From the NCBI GenBank assembly GCA_000597885.1, contig CP004371.1, positions 1,938,501 to 2,002,500 of the forward strand: DNA of 64,000 nucleotides, read 5' to 3'. Source of the DNA: Flammeovirgaceae bacterium 311. Its GTDB lineage: Bacteria; Bacteroidota; Bacteroidia; Cytophagales; Cyclobacteriaceae. Both the position numbers and the translations under genes were made by a program. The notes under the pieces were generated by a model. It was not told the DNA's origin and did no database searches. It saw nothing but the letters and a program-made list of their open reading frames with translations. Shown here piece by piece: positions 25,895 through 35,262 of the stretch. Numbering within the stretch: the first letter of the stretch is position 1; every line of letters starts with the position of its first letter.

Positions 25895-26402
25895 GGCGGC
25901 ATTTGCCGGCCTTTCGCTTTTGCTCGTGCTGAATGCATGCGATGAACAACGGGTGTTTGAACGTAACATAGATATAAAGGACTATGCCTGGCATAAAGAC
26001 TCGGTGGTACACCTGCAGGTGCCCATCGAAGATGCTGATATTCCCTACAACATCTATTACAATGTGCGCAACGCCCTCTCCTATCCGGCCCAGAACCTGT
26101 ACCTTCAGATAGAAATTGCAGATACAACCGGAACTGTGATTACTTCAGACCTGAACAACATAGAGTTGTTTAACCGGCAGACGGGTAAACCCTATGGCGA
26201 AGGACTAGGCGATATATTCGACCATCAGATCCCAGTATACCAGGAATTCAAATTTCCCTATCCAGGTGTTTATGATGTCAGGATTCAGCACCGTATGCGT
26301 GAGAGCGACAGGAGGGTAATGCAGGGTAATTTCCTGCCCTACATCATGTCGGTAGGCATCCGGGTAGAAAAAGCCGGTGCTCAGGGAGAAGGGCAACAGT
26401 AA
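25878..26402 (+). CDS. gldH: gliding motility lipoprotein GldH
   Basis: 174 aa lipoprotein with signal peptide and lipobox LVLNAC (Cys about residue 21). The mature part begins DEQRVFERNIDIKDYAWHKD, characteristic of GldH, and contains a beta-rich domain ending with a YIMSVGIRVEK strand. GldH is required for gliding in Flavobacterium johnsoniae and is linked to the Gld/type IX secretion machinery. The ATG lies inside the end of ricT, preceded by AAAGGAG, so translation is probably coupled. A terminator follows. Confidence 0.93.
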   Translation: MINNLKAAFAGLSLLLVLNACDEQRVFERNIDIKDYAWHKDSVVHLQVPIEDADIPYNIYYNVRNALSYPAQNLYLQIEIADTTGTVITSDLNNIELFNRQTGKPYGEGLGDIFDHQIPVYQEFKFPYPGVYDVRIQHRMRESDRRVMQGNFLPYIMSVGIRVEKAGAQGEGQQ

Positions 26403-26421
26403 AGCATACAGTTAAAAATAG

Positions 26422-26464
26422 AAAAGCCTGTTTATTCCATAAAGGAGTGAGCAGGCTTTTTTTT
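26422..26464 (+). terminator. terminator of ricT-gldH
   Basis: AAAAGCCTG pairs with CAGGCTTTT, followed by more T; the loop is 21 bases. It begins 19 bp past the gldH stop. Confidence 0.82.
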
Positions 26465-26593
26465 GTATTAGTTGATGTCAAGAATGTTTAGCCAGCAGAA
26501 TTCAAAGCATCAATATCTGTGTAATCCCCCTGGAGAACTGATCCTACCCCATATCTTTTTCAGTAGCTCATATTATGTTTAGTAGCCCGTCTT

Positions 26594-26706
26594 GTAGCGT
26601 CGATACATGCATCGACGTGGTAGAAAAAAGGCAGGAAGGGAATATTGAATCGCTATAGGAATCTGTTTCTCTTTTAGAACCACGTCGATGCGTGCATCGA
26701 CGCTAC
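26594..26706. repeat. paired inverted palindromes (REPIN-like, family B)
   Basis: Left unit 26594-26621 (GTAGCGTCGATACATGCATC then GACGTGGT) and right unit 26679-26706 (ACCACGTCGATGCGTGCATC then GACGCTAC) are inverted copies separated by 57 bases. It lies in the convergent spacer between gldH and the beta-propeller gene. Confidence 0.88.
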
Positions 26707-26826
26707 GGGGGACACTGCCAGCATTAACCATCAGTGAAAAAAAGATATGGGATAAAATCAGTTGGCAAAAGGGAATCGTCCCGTTTTAAAACTTTCTTAA
26801 AAAGACATTCTATAAATTATGTCTAG

Positions 26827-27654
26827 CTAATCCCCCCGCTGCAAATAAATTAGCCTGCGGGTTTCGTTGCCTACTAATATTGAAGTGTTGTTCAGGAAGA
26901 GAATGGCCTCGCTCTGGCCTGCCCGTGGAACGCGGATGCAGCCTAGGGGCTGCTGTAAATAAGCATCCGGGGCCTCTACGGCAAAAAGGTAAACCTTGCC
27001 ATAGGTCAGCAGGGCTACCGTTCCTCCATCGGGACTAATATCTGCCGCCGTCACCAGGTCTTTTACAAATACTGACTCCAATAATTCTGCGGCATAGTCG
27101 CCGGGCTGGTCTGGTACAGTGTAACGCCTCACCCACCCATCGCCCCTGGATTTGGTAAACAGATGAAGCCTGCCTGCATGCCAGAAAAAAGCCTCGCAAT
27201 CATAATTCATCTCCTCCTTTGGGGGAGGAAAGCTTTGCTGATCTGACCAGTGGAAATTGATGGTGTCTATGTGGTTGCTTTCCGGATGGAGCTTGAAGAT
27301 TTTCAGGTTTCGGCGCTTGTTGAGGTTATTACCAAAATCACCGATATAGATGTTGCCGGTACTATCGCGCGCCAGGTCTTCCCAGTCTATATTGCGCAGG
27401 GGCAGGGATAGCGTGTCGAGCAGTTGCCCGTCGGCTCCGATACGATAAAGGGCTGCAGGGCCTCCACTATCCAGTATGGTCCAGAAGCTGCCATCGCCGG
27501 CAAGTGCAAGTCCGGAACTTTCTGCCAGTACTTTAGGCATACGTGCATAGGCACGCGATTCATAACTTTTCGAGTATTCCTGCTGCGGCGGGCAACAGGG
27601 AATCAGCATGGCCCTTAGGCTTAGCAGCAGCGCAATGAACTTTGCATTAAACAT
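26827..27654 (-). CDS. beta-propeller-like secreted or lipid-anchored protein
   Basis: 275 aa. The N-terminus is hydrophobic and ends LIPCC, a possible lipobox, so export is likely. The rest looks like a propeller of NHL/SdiA-regulated or phytase-like type: repeated blades such as SSGLALAGDGSFWTILDSGG, NIDWEDLARDSTGNIYIGDF and AADISPDGGTVALLTYGKVY. The WEDLA...IGDFGNN motif is typical of this group, often called esterase-like activity of phytase; no enzymatic activity is proven by it. The ATG overlaps the helicase stop by 8 bp, so it is translated from the helicase mRNA. Confidence 0.78.
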   Translation of the reverse strand: MFNAKFIALLLSLRAMLIPCCPPQQEYSKSYESRAYARMPKVLAESSGLALAGDGSFWTILDSGGPAALYRIGADGQLLDTLSLPLRNIDWEDLARDSTGNIYIGDFGNNLNKRRNLKIFKLHPESNHIDTINFHWSDQQSFPPPKEEMNYDCEAFFWHAGRLHLFTKSRGDGWVRRYTVPDQPGDYAAELLESVFVKDLVTAADISPDGGTVALLTYGKVYLFAVEAPDAYLQQPLGCIRVPRAGQSEAILFLNNTSILVGNETRRLIYLQRGD

Positions 27655-30600
27655 CCAGATTATTTAAAAACCGGTGCACCCTTTCTAAAAATTTTTGCCT
27701 GTTCACCCAAAAATCGCGACTGTAAAACCGCTGCCACGGCCAGTTGTTATGATCCAGCAGCTGATAGTTGTACACATGGCTCTCCTTCACGGTAAGGGCA
27801 TGGTAGTACTGCAGGTCGTCGGTTAAGAGCAAACCTGCATAGTTATGGTGATGCAAAGCCGTAAGATCTGCAAAAGGCTGCCGCTCTGCCACGCTAAATT
27901 CCGGATGATCCATATTTTGCATGATACGCTCTTTCAGCAACCACTGCAGCCCTGTTTTCGGGAGCTGACGCGGCTGTGGCCAGAACCCTCCTTGGGAGAT
28001 GCGGTGGGCATAGCTTAGATAGGCTTTGAAGAGTTTAGGACCCTCGTTTTTCGCTTCGCTTACCTCCAGCTCATCAGGTAAAATGCTGCTCACCACATAA
28101 ATCATTTCACGGGCGCGGGTGATGGCTACGTTCAGCCTGTTTTCGCCATGCACCTGGCTTAGGCTGCCAAACTGCATCAGCATACGTCCTTTTGCATCGG
28201 GGGCATACCCTACAGAAAACACAATAATGTCGCGCTCGTCGCCCTGTACGTTTTCTATGTTCTTCACAAAGAGCGATCCGGGCAGCAGAATGCCCCTGTC
28301 AGATGCCTGCTCCTCCAGCTTATCCTGAATGAGCTGCTGCTGGCGTGCATTGAAGGTAACCACACCAATGCTTTTGGGCTCGTACCAGGGAACGCCCCCT
28401 TCGCCTGCCTGCATTTCCTTTTCTTTTTCTGTGCTCACCAGCTCCAGCACCAGCGCTACTACGGCTGCTGCCTCCTGCTGATTTTGCTGTTGCTCCCATA
28501 TGCCCTGTGTTTTGATGTAGCGGATAGCAGGCTGCTGATCGTTAACACGGCGGCGGTCGGGCACCATCTCCAGCCGCTGATGATAGAAGTGTTTGTTGGA
28601 GAAATAAATAAGCTCCGGCGCACGGCTGCGGTAATGCCCCTGCAGGTGTACCTCCGGCAGGTAGCGGTGCGCCAGGTCCAGCAGGGACTCTACCTCTGCA
28701 TCGGGCTGATCTTCCTCTTCAATATCCTCCCACCTGATCTGGTACAGGTCATTGGGCTGCAGCTGCTGGCTATCGCCACTAATGAGCACCTGCCGGCCAC
28801 GGAAAATAGCGGGTAAGCCTTTTTCAACGAAACACTGGGATGCCTCATCGAAAATAACCAGATCGAATATCGGCACCATGGGGAACACGGCCGATACTGC
28901 TTCCGGTGATGCCATCCAGCAGGGCAACAGTTTAAAGGCTTCGTCGCCGTGCTGTTCCAGCAGTTTCCGGATAGGCCATATCTTGCGCTTTTTACTTACC
29001 TGGTGCTTTAAATCGCGGTAGGTAACCTGGTTGTTGAGCCTGTTGAACTCCAGCGACTGGTAAGTTTGCTCCCGCACCCGCATGTGGAGTATCTGCTGGC
29101 TTAATGCTGATTTTTCGTCCAGGCATGCCCGCAGCTCTTCCTCCAGTTTTTGCAGCTGTCCGGTAGAGGCACTCCTCAGCTGCGGGTATTTGGCTTCGAT
29201 GTGGTTGATCCAGGCCAGGCGCAGGCTGTTGAGAAAATATTCGCTTAGCTGCTCCTCTTTCAGGGCTGCAGGCGCCTCCCTGATTACTTTTTCCATCAGC
29301 TGCAGCTCCTGGGCATGCATGGATTCCCGCAGGCGGTCAAATTCTGCAATCAGATCGAAATCTTCCTGCAGGCTCTCCGTCATCTGGCGGGCCTTGCTTT
29401 CGGAGCCCAGCAGCTTGTCAATCTGGCCGGGAGTAAGGTACTGCTGCCATTGCTCCCGCCGGGCTTTGATCTGCGCCAGCAGCGCCAGCAATGCTTCGGC
29501 CGATTGTTTAAGCTCCGGATAGCTTAGCCTGCGGAGGTTAAAATAATGATCAAAATTACGGATGCTGTATAGTTGCTGCAGTGCCCTGATGGATTTATGC
29601 TGCAGGCTGAACCATTTCTGAAAATCCTGCTTCCTGTAAGTCTGAGGTATATCTTTCAGCCATGCTACCGACCGCAGCTGGGATAAGTTGTGTTCCAGGT
29701 TCAGGCGGTTGTCTACCTTTTGCATCAGCACCGATACATCTTTGCTGCCATTACTCAGGCGGTTGGCTTCCATAACCTGCTCTACTTCTGCATGTTCCCT
29801 GGAGAAGTACTTCCACTGCACAAACTTAACAACGCTGCGCTGTGCTTCTCTTCTGCTCTGGAGCACATCCTGAAAATAACCAAGCTTTTCCACTGTTAAA
29901 CTTAACTCGGGACCTTCGCCTTCAAAGCAGTGCATCAGGCTTTTTTCAATCTCATGCAGCTGTTCCCCATCAATAGCATTGCGGCGAAAGTCCATCAGGT
30001 GCTGCACTTTGCTGTATACCTCCGGATCTTCCAGCTGCTGCAGGAGTTCCAGGATTTCAGGCTCACGCAGCAGTAAATACTCTGCTGTTTCGTAGGTAAT
30101 ATCGTGCTGCAGGTGCCTGCTGATCTGCTCGGTAAGCTTGTGGCTGAACTCCTGTATTTGTTTGATGTAGGAGAGCATTTGCTGCTGATCTGCAGGCCCC
30201 AGGCTGGCAAATGATTTACGCTCCTGCCAGGGATGATTTCCTTTCCTGAACAGGGCGGAAAGATGCAGGTAATTGCGCAGGCGCCGCACAAAACCAGCTG
30301 CCCCTCCCACTTTGAATGGATAGTGACGAAACTCCTGCCTGAGCTCCAGGGGTGTCTCTTCGTGTTCTGTAGTGAGGTACAGCTCCTTTACGGATATGCC
30401 GCATTCGGTATCATCAAAAAGCACTTCCTTAAACGCCTGGAGCTCCTCCTTTAGCTGTTCCGACCGCCGGCTTACCTGCTGAAAGTGGCGCTCCATCTGG
30501 ATGGAATCCAGCCCGTAATTGGCATTGCGGTACTCCCCCACCCTGTCTACCTGCCGGGCCAGCTGCTCATAGATCTTTCTTCGATCCCATTTAAAATCGT

Positions 30601-31726
30601 GCACCAGTGCTACAAAATCGGCTACCTGCTTGCGGTCCAGGCGGTTGTACACCACATCCAGGGCAGCTTTTTTCTGTGAGACCAATAAAACGCGCTTGCC
30701 TTTAGCAATAAAATCGGAGATCAGGTTGGCAATGAGCTGCGATTTACCCGTTCCGGGAGGGCCCTCTACCACCAGAGAGGCCCCTGCCTTTACTGCCCTG
30801 ATGGCTGTTTCCTGGCTGGCATCCAGCTCAAAGGGCGTATTAAGGCTTTCCTCCCGCACCTGCTTTCCCAGTGCTACAAGCGGGTAAGGCTCCTGTGCCG
30901 GGTTGGGCAGCTCGGTCAGCATGCGCTGCTGCATCAGCTCCTCCAGGCTGCTGAAAGGCTGCTGATCGATCAGGAAATTATAATCGGGTACTATGTAAGA
31001 GCCTGCCTGCGGAAAAATTCCCAGCACTGCCTGCGGCAGCAGCTGCAGTTCGCCCGACTTTACAGACTCCTGCAGCGCAGCCGCCGACAGGTTTTCGAAC
31101 GGCTGTACCTGGTCTGAAAAAAAGGCTTCTGTAAACTGCAGGGCTACCGGCGGTTCTTTAAATAATTTATAGAGCTTGGTTCGGAACAGCCTGCTGTCGG
31201 CCTCCCAGTCGCTGAAATTTTTATCGAACAGCTTTTCAGGAATTTTAATACCATTGTAATGGGCATAGGCCAGCAGCAAGCTTTGATTCAGGCTTACGTT
31301 TACATCCTTCCGCAGCACCAGCTTCCATTGCTGTGCCTCTTCCCGGATATCTACCGGGAAAAAAAGAAGAGGGCAACGAACCGGCGTGCCATCGGCAAAA
31401 CTGCCTGTTACAAACGGCCAGCCTACATAGAGATCCTGGGCGCCGCGTTCTTCTGCAATAAACCTGGTGGTACGCTGGAGCTGCCTGAGGCGGCGGCTGG
31501 CGGTATTTACGGCATCATCGCGCGGATCGGCCAGGGGGGCAATCACAGAATCTTTACTTGCCAGCAGATTCTCTATCACCACAAAGGCCGATTGGTTGGG
31601 GTACAGGAAGTTAAGCTCCCACAGGTCCAGAAAATGGCCGGAAATCAGCCTTCGCAGCAATATGGAACGGTTACTGCCGGTTAGGTTCGTGAGCCGGCGC
31701 AGGTATAACTTAAGCAGCTGTTGCAT
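27647..31726 (-). CDS. DUF4011-type SF1 helicase with C-terminal nuclease-like domain
   Basis: 1359 aa. The N-terminal 290 residues resemble DUF4011 (EERGAQDLYVGWPF, then CPLLFFPV). The COG1112-type SF1 helicase core follows: Q-motif-like FELDASQETAI (299-309), Walker A GPPGTGKS (322-329), a long helical insertion to about 950, Walker B DEAS (960-963), motif III GDSQQLQP (984-991), LQGHYRS (1028-1034), VQGDERD (1160-1166) and NVAITRA (1199-1205). The last 90 residues (LLLTDDLQYYHAL ... WPWQRFYSRDFW) resemble the Vsr-like REase domain at the end of this class, probably with degenerate catalytic residues. Function unknown: DNA or RNA processing, or defence. Confidence 0.88.
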   Translation of the reverse strand: MQQLLKLYLRRLTNLTGSNRSILLRRLISGHFLDLWELNFLYPNQSAFVVIENLLASKDSVIAPLADPRDDAVNTASRRLRQLQRTTRFIAEERGAQDLYVGWPFVTGSFADGTPVRCPLLFFPVDIREEAQQWKLVLRKDVNVSLNQSLLLAYAHYNGIKIPEKLFDKNFSDWEADSRLFRTKLYKLFKEPPVALQFTEAFFSDQVQPFENLSAAALQESVKSGELQLLPQAVLGIFPQAGSYIVPDYNFLIDQQPFSSLEELMQQRMLTELPNPAQEPYPLVALGKQVREESLNTPFELDASQETAIRAVKAGASLVVEGPPGTGKSQLIANLISDFIAKGKRVLLVSQKKAALDVVYNRLDRKQVADFVALVHDFKWDRRKIYEQLARQVDRVGEYRNANYGLDSIQMERHFQQVSRRSEQLKEELQAFKEVLFDDTECGISVKELYLTTEHEETPLELRQEFRHYPFKVGGAAGFVRRLRNYLHLSALFRKGNHPWQERKSFASLGPADQQQMLSYIKQIQEFSHKLTEQISRHLQHDITYETAEYLLLREPEILELLQQLEDPEVYSKVQHLMDFRRNAIDGEQLHEIEKSLMHCFEGEGPELSLTVEKLGYFQDVLQSRREAQRSVVKFVQWKYFSREHAEVEQVMEANRLSNGSKDVSVLMQKVDNRLNLEHNLSQLRSVAWLKDIPQTYRKQDFQKWFSLQHKSIRALQQLYSIRNFDHYFNLRRLSYPELKQSAEALLALLAQIKARREQWQQYLTPGQIDKLLGSESKARQMTESLQEDFDLIAEFDRLRESMHAQELQLMEKVIREAPAALKEEQLSEYFLNSLRLAWINHIEAKYPQLRSASTGQLQKLEEELRACLDEKSALSQQILHMRVREQTYQSLEFNRLNNQVTYRDLKHQVSKKRKIWPIRKLLEQHGDEAFKLLPCWMASPEAVSAVFPMVPIFDLVIFDEASQCFVEKGLPAIFRGRQVLISGDSQQLQPNDLYQIRWEDIEEEDQPDAEVESLLDLAHRYLPEVHLQGHYRSRAPELIYFSNKHFYHQRLEMVPDRRRVNDQQPAIRYIKTQGIWEQQQNQQEAAAVVALVLELVSTEKEKEMQAGEGGVPWYEPKSIGVVTFNARQQQLIQDKLEEQASDRGILLPGSLFVKNIENVQGDERDIIVFSVGYAPDAKGRMLMQFGSLSQVHGENRLNVAITRAREMIYVVSSILPDELEVSEAKNEGPKLFKAYLSYAHRISQGGFWPQPRQLPKTGLQWLLKERIMQNMDHPEFSVAERQPFADLTALHHHNYAGLLLTDDLQYYHALTVKESHVYNYQLLDHNNWPWQRFYSRDFWVNRQKFLERVHRFLNNLDV

Positions 31727-31824
31727 ATCCTAAATATGAGAGCCGGTTGCAGACCGGACAAAGCGTAATATAGCAAATTTACCACAGGCAGCAGTTTTTT
31801 CAGGCAGCAGCCACAGGGCTGCTG

Positions 31825-32775
31825 TTAAAACCTCAGGTAAGGTTTTAGTTTGTTTACAAAGCTTTCGTCAAGGGTATGAATGTTGAGAATATCACTTGCC
31901 TGCCGGTAAGGCCCATGCTGCGAGCGGTAAGCCACCAGCCATTCAGCCTGTTTGCGGTTGATGTACGGATGGCGGGCCAGCCGGGATGCATCGGCCGTAT
32001 TGATTTCCAGGTATTGCGGTTCCGAATCAGGAGGCAGGTAAGCACGCGCCAGCAAAGCATCTGCGGCTTCCGGTGGCAGGCCCCAGACTTCTCTTACCTG
32101 CTCTGCCTCTACAAATCCGCCCAGGGCCTCCCTGAATTTTAAGATTCTGCCGCTTAGCACCGGCCCTATGCCCCTCACGGATAATAACTGCATGGAATCT
32201 GCCTTATTCAGGTCGAAGTTTGCCGCAGCCGGTGCTGGTTTAGGGTATGGTACAGCTGGTGTATTTTCACCTCCTCTGGCTGCTGTACTCCTGTTAGCAG
32301 CAGGGGGTGCCGGCTGTTCCGGCAGCTGCATCCAGGGCTCCAGGCTGAGGTACAGTTCCCGGGGCAATCCGTATAATTTTTGCAGGTCTTCCTTTTTCCT
32401 GAACCTGCCTCCTTTTGAGCGATAATTTTCCAGGCGCCTGGCCAGTGCCGGCGTAAAGCCCAGCCTCAGCAGCGAATCGTAAGAAACTGTATTGGGGTTA
32501 AAGGGGAATAGCTCCTGTGGCTGCGGAGCTTCTTCTGCTGCAAGCCCGGGTTGCCGGTAAACTACGGCCGTATCTGCTGCTTCCAGCACCCGAACCAGGC
32601 TATCGAGCTGCCGCTGGTCTGCCAGAGGCTCATAAGGCGCCACCGGCAGGATTCTGTATATAAACCAGGCAGCATACACCAGTATCAGCAAAATGGCCAG
32701 TACAGAAAAGCCCTTTGCTTCGCCACGGGTAAAGCCAAAGAAATTGCGGATATACCGCAACCAGCGTTGCCACAT
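31825..32775 (-). CDS. ComEA-like helix-hairpin-helix membrane protein
   Basis: 316 aa with one membrane segment near residues 20-40, so the bulk is probably periplasmic. Three helix-hairpin-helix units are visible: FNPNTVSYDSLLRLGFTPA, FDLNKADSMQLLSVRGIGP and LEINTADASRLARHPYIN, each of the (h)NxA(s)xxxLxxhxGI type that binds DNA non-specifically. A Pro/Ala-rich linker separates units 1 and 2. In ComEA proteins this binds incoming DNA in competence; here a DNA-uptake role is inference. Stands alone downstream of the transporter operon terminator. Confidence 0.88.
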   Translation of the reverse strand: MWQRWLRYIRNFFGFTRGEAKGFSVLAILLILVYAAWFIYRILPVAPYEPLADQRQLDSLVRVLEAADTAVVYRQPGLAAEEAPQPQELFPFNPNTVSYDSLLRLGFTPALARRLENYRSKGGRFRKKEDLQKLYGLPRELYLSLEPWMQLPEQPAPPAANRSTAARGGENTPAVPYPKPAPAAANFDLNKADSMQLLSVRGIGPVLSGRILKFREALGGFVEAEQVREVWGLPPEAADALLARAYLPPDSEPQYLEINTADASRLARHPYINRKQAEWLVAYRSQHGPYRQASDILNIHTLDESFVNKLKPYLRF

Positions 32776-32796
32776 ATATTGATGGGGTGTAAAACA

Positions 32797-32823
32797 GCAA
32801 AAGGCGGAATAACCGCCTTTTGC
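32797..32823 (-). terminator. terminator of the NSS transporter operon
   Basis: GCAAAAGGCGG and CCGCCTTTTGC form a perfect 11-bp stem with loop AATAA, 8 bp past the stop of the 45-aa gene on the minus strand. Confidence 0.88.
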
Positions 32824-32830
32824 CTATCTA

Positions 32831-32968
32831 TTAAATTTCATCGTTCTCTTCATAACTATCCGGTTCGGGCCGCTTAGGTGCCCTTAGTACTTTTATAAAA
32901 AAGTAGGCTGTGATCACAGTAACCGACACCTGTACCAGAATCATGGTTATTAATGCACTCGTTGTCAT
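32831..32968 (-). CDS. MetS-type small subunit of the NSS transporter
   Basis: A 45-aa gene missed by length cut-offs. Protein: MTTSALITMILVQVSVTVIT followed by AYFFIKVLRAPKRPEPDSYE and ENDEI. One membrane helix fills residues 5-27 and a charged cytoplasmic tail follows. Size, topology and position directly behind an NSS-family transporter match the MetS-type small subunits described with bacterial methionine/alanine NSS transporters. The ATG at 32968 is 3 bp past the transporter stop, and a terminator follows its own stop. A functional partnership is inferred from context. Confidence 0.85.
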   Translation of the reverse strand: MTTSALITMILVQVSVTVITAYFFIKVLRAPKRPEPDSYEENDEI

Positions 32969-32971
32969 AGC

Positions 32972-34876
32972 TTACATCCTCCCGCTTAATCTTCTGTCGC
33001 TTGTTGCCTTGTGTACCAGCAGGCTTAAAAACACAAAGAGTAACACCAGCAATATACGCGACATGTCAATGTAAAAAATATTATTGATAAAATCACCCTG
33101 GGCAATGGCAGTTCCGGCTGTTACAGCGCTACCCTCCTGTACCAGTAACTGTTCACCTTCCTCAAATGTATAGGTTTTTACCACCATTAATGAATCGAAG
33201 GTAGTAACATCGCCCAGGCGGCTTTCTGTGATGGAAAGTGGCAGCGCCCTGCCGGTATCATCCCGGTAAAACTGCTCCCGCCTTACAATATCCACACTTG
33301 TTTTCTCACCGTCTGCGCTGCGGATGTTGGCTACCTCTCCTTCTACTTCAGACTCGAACTTATCAGCAAAGTAACTGCGGTTCACCACTACGCCTTTATT
33401 CTGAATTTTACCGATAATACTGCTGGCATCCAGCTCCCAGTTACCTGACAGTGCAGCAGACCAGTTGTTGTCTTTAGGCGTAATTAAAGCACCTAAAAAT
33501 ACCACCAGAATAATAAAGGGTGTTACATACTTAATAATAGGTTTGAAGAAAGTTGGGATGCGAATATCTGCGCCGCTGTTCAGCTCTACCCAGGCTTTGT
33601 CGATGCCAAAGCGCCAGCTGAAGATAATGCTTTCTGCCAGCGCAAAAATTACAAGCGATACCGTTCCGGCCCAGTAATCGTATTCATCAAAAACGCCCTT
33701 GTTGAAGAAAAATACGGTAGGCAGGCCCATGAGCAGCACCAGGCCACCAAATGACCAGGCAGACTTGTTGCGCCCCCACTTGAACTCATCTTCCATAAAG
33801 CCCATCCAGGGAGTACCCATGGCCAGTGAGGAAGTGATGCCTGCAAAGAAGAGCAGACCAAACCAGAATAGACCTGCCAGGGTAGACAGCAAAGGTCCCC
33901 ACTGATCGAAGAGGTAAGGCATGGTCTGGAAGGCCATGGAGAAACCTGCATTTTCGCGCACCCAGTCGAGGCCCAGGTAGCCCACTGCAATGGGTATCAC
34001 AATGGAAGCACCCAGCACTACCTCTACAAAGCCGTTCATCCAGCCGGCACTCATGGCATTAAGAGCAATATCGTCTTTAGGCCTTACGTAGGAGGCATAG
34101 CATTGTATGGTACCCATGCCCACCGACAGGGTAAAGAAAATCTGGCCGGCTGCTGCGAGCCATACTTTAGGATCGGTTAGCGATGTGAACTGCGGCTCCC
34201 ACAGGAAGTTAAGACCCAGGAAAGAGTTACAATCCTCGCAACCCTCCGGCGCACCACTGCTGCCCAGGGTAATGCCCCTTACTGCCAGGAAAGCACCAAA
34301 GATAATCAGCATGGGCACCCCGAATTTAGCCACCACCTCCACACCGCCGCTTAAGCCGCGGGATAGAATCCAGGTGTTCAGCAGCAGGCAGATTACATAA
34401 AACACAACAGCTTCGTAGGGAATGCCCGTAGTACTCACGCCAATGGTTACATAATCGCCAAAGAATTGTGCCACCTGGCCCTGGTTCATTCCAGAGAAAG
34501 TCTGGCTAAGCGAATGGTACACATAAGAGAGGGTCCAGGATTCTATATAACAGTAGTATGCGGCAACCGCTATGTTGGTAAAAATACCAAACACGCCAAA
34601 GTACTTCCAGAAGCGCAGACGCGTCATGTTATCCAGGATGAAAGGCGTTGAGTGATTGCCAAAACGGCCGCCATAACGGCCCATGGTCCACTCGATCCAG
34701 AGCAGGGGGATGCCCATCAACAAGAAACAGATAATGTAGGGAATGATAAAGGCGCCGCCGCCATTCTGTACTGCCTGTACCGGAAATCGCAGGAAGTTAC
34801 CCAGACCTACGGCATTTCCGGCCATTGCCAGGATTAGCCCGACCCGGGTTCCCCATGATTCTGTGTTATTGCTCAT
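32972..34876 (-). CDS. sodium-dependent transporter, NSS/SNF family
   Basis: 634 aa, inner membrane, Na+-coupled amino-acid symporter type. The N-terminus has the family signature: WGTRVGLILAMAGNAVGLGN then FLRFPVQAVQNGGGAFIIPY, with the GN...GG sodium and substrate region in TM1. About twelve membrane segments are visible. The protein has a soluble insertion between about residues 480 and 600 before a final membrane helix, longer than classic MhsT/LeuT. Substrate is not indicated by sequence; the MetS-like partner gene suggests small neutral amino acids. First gene of a two-gene leftward operon. Confidence 0.92.
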   Translation of the reverse strand: MSNNTESWGTRVGLILAMAGNAVGLGNFLRFPVQAVQNGGGAFIIPYIICFLLMGIPLLWIEWTMGRYGGRFGNHSTPFILDNMTRLRFWKYFGVFGIFTNIAVAAYYCYIESWTLSYVYHSLSQTFSGMNQGQVAQFFGDYVTIGVSTTGIPYEAVVFYVICLLLNTWILSRGLSGGVEVVAKFGVPMLIIFGAFLAVRGITLGSSGAPEGCEDCNSFLGLNFLWEPQFTSLTDPKVWLAAAGQIFFTLSVGMGTIQCYASYVRPKDDIALNAMSAGWMNGFVEVVLGASIVIPIAVGYLGLDWVRENAGFSMAFQTMPYLFDQWGPLLSTLAGLFWFGLLFFAGITSSLAMGTPWMGFMEDEFKWGRNKSAWSFGGLVLLMGLPTVFFFNKGVFDEYDYWAGTVSLVIFALAESIIFSWRFGIDKAWVELNSGADIRIPTFFKPIIKYVTPFIILVVFLGALITPKDNNWSAALSGNWELDASSIIGKIQNKGVVVNRSYFADKFESEVEGEVANIRSADGEKTSVDIVRREQFYRDDTGRALPLSITESRLGDVTTFDSLMVVKTYTFEEGEQLLVQEGSAVTAGTAIAQGDFINNIFYIDMSRILLVLLFVFLSLLVHKATSDRRLSGRM

Positions 34877-35262
34877 GCAGGTAATTTTATTCGCAAAATG
34901 TAAAGAATTTTATTGGGAGTCTTGCAGAAGCAAGACCGAGCTATGCAAAAGCATAACTACGGAAAAGCCGAAAATAAGGGCTTAATTGCCATATATCAAA
35001 ACATTCTGCTTCAATCTTCTTGCCGTCTGAAATGGAAACAGTCCTGATAAAAAACACTGAATGGCCGTAAAAATGGGAGTAAAGACTATTCTGTTAAACA
35101 TTTGGAGCAAGTTACATGATAATATATCATATAATCGCACCGGTGCCGAACCTTCTGAAACCCCATATTTGTTTATTTTTTGGCGACAGCAGCTACTTGT
35201 TTATAACAATTCTAAATAGCAATATCATGATCATTGTCATTTAATATGAATCATTTCTGCTG
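34877..35262. other. divergent spacer between NSS transporter and hemA
   Basis: AT-rich. Two small hairpins lie close together near the transporter start (CTTGC/GCAAG at 34921-34934 and TATGC/GCATA at about 34942-34955), which would fall in the transporter leader. No gene was recognised. Confidence 0.4.
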
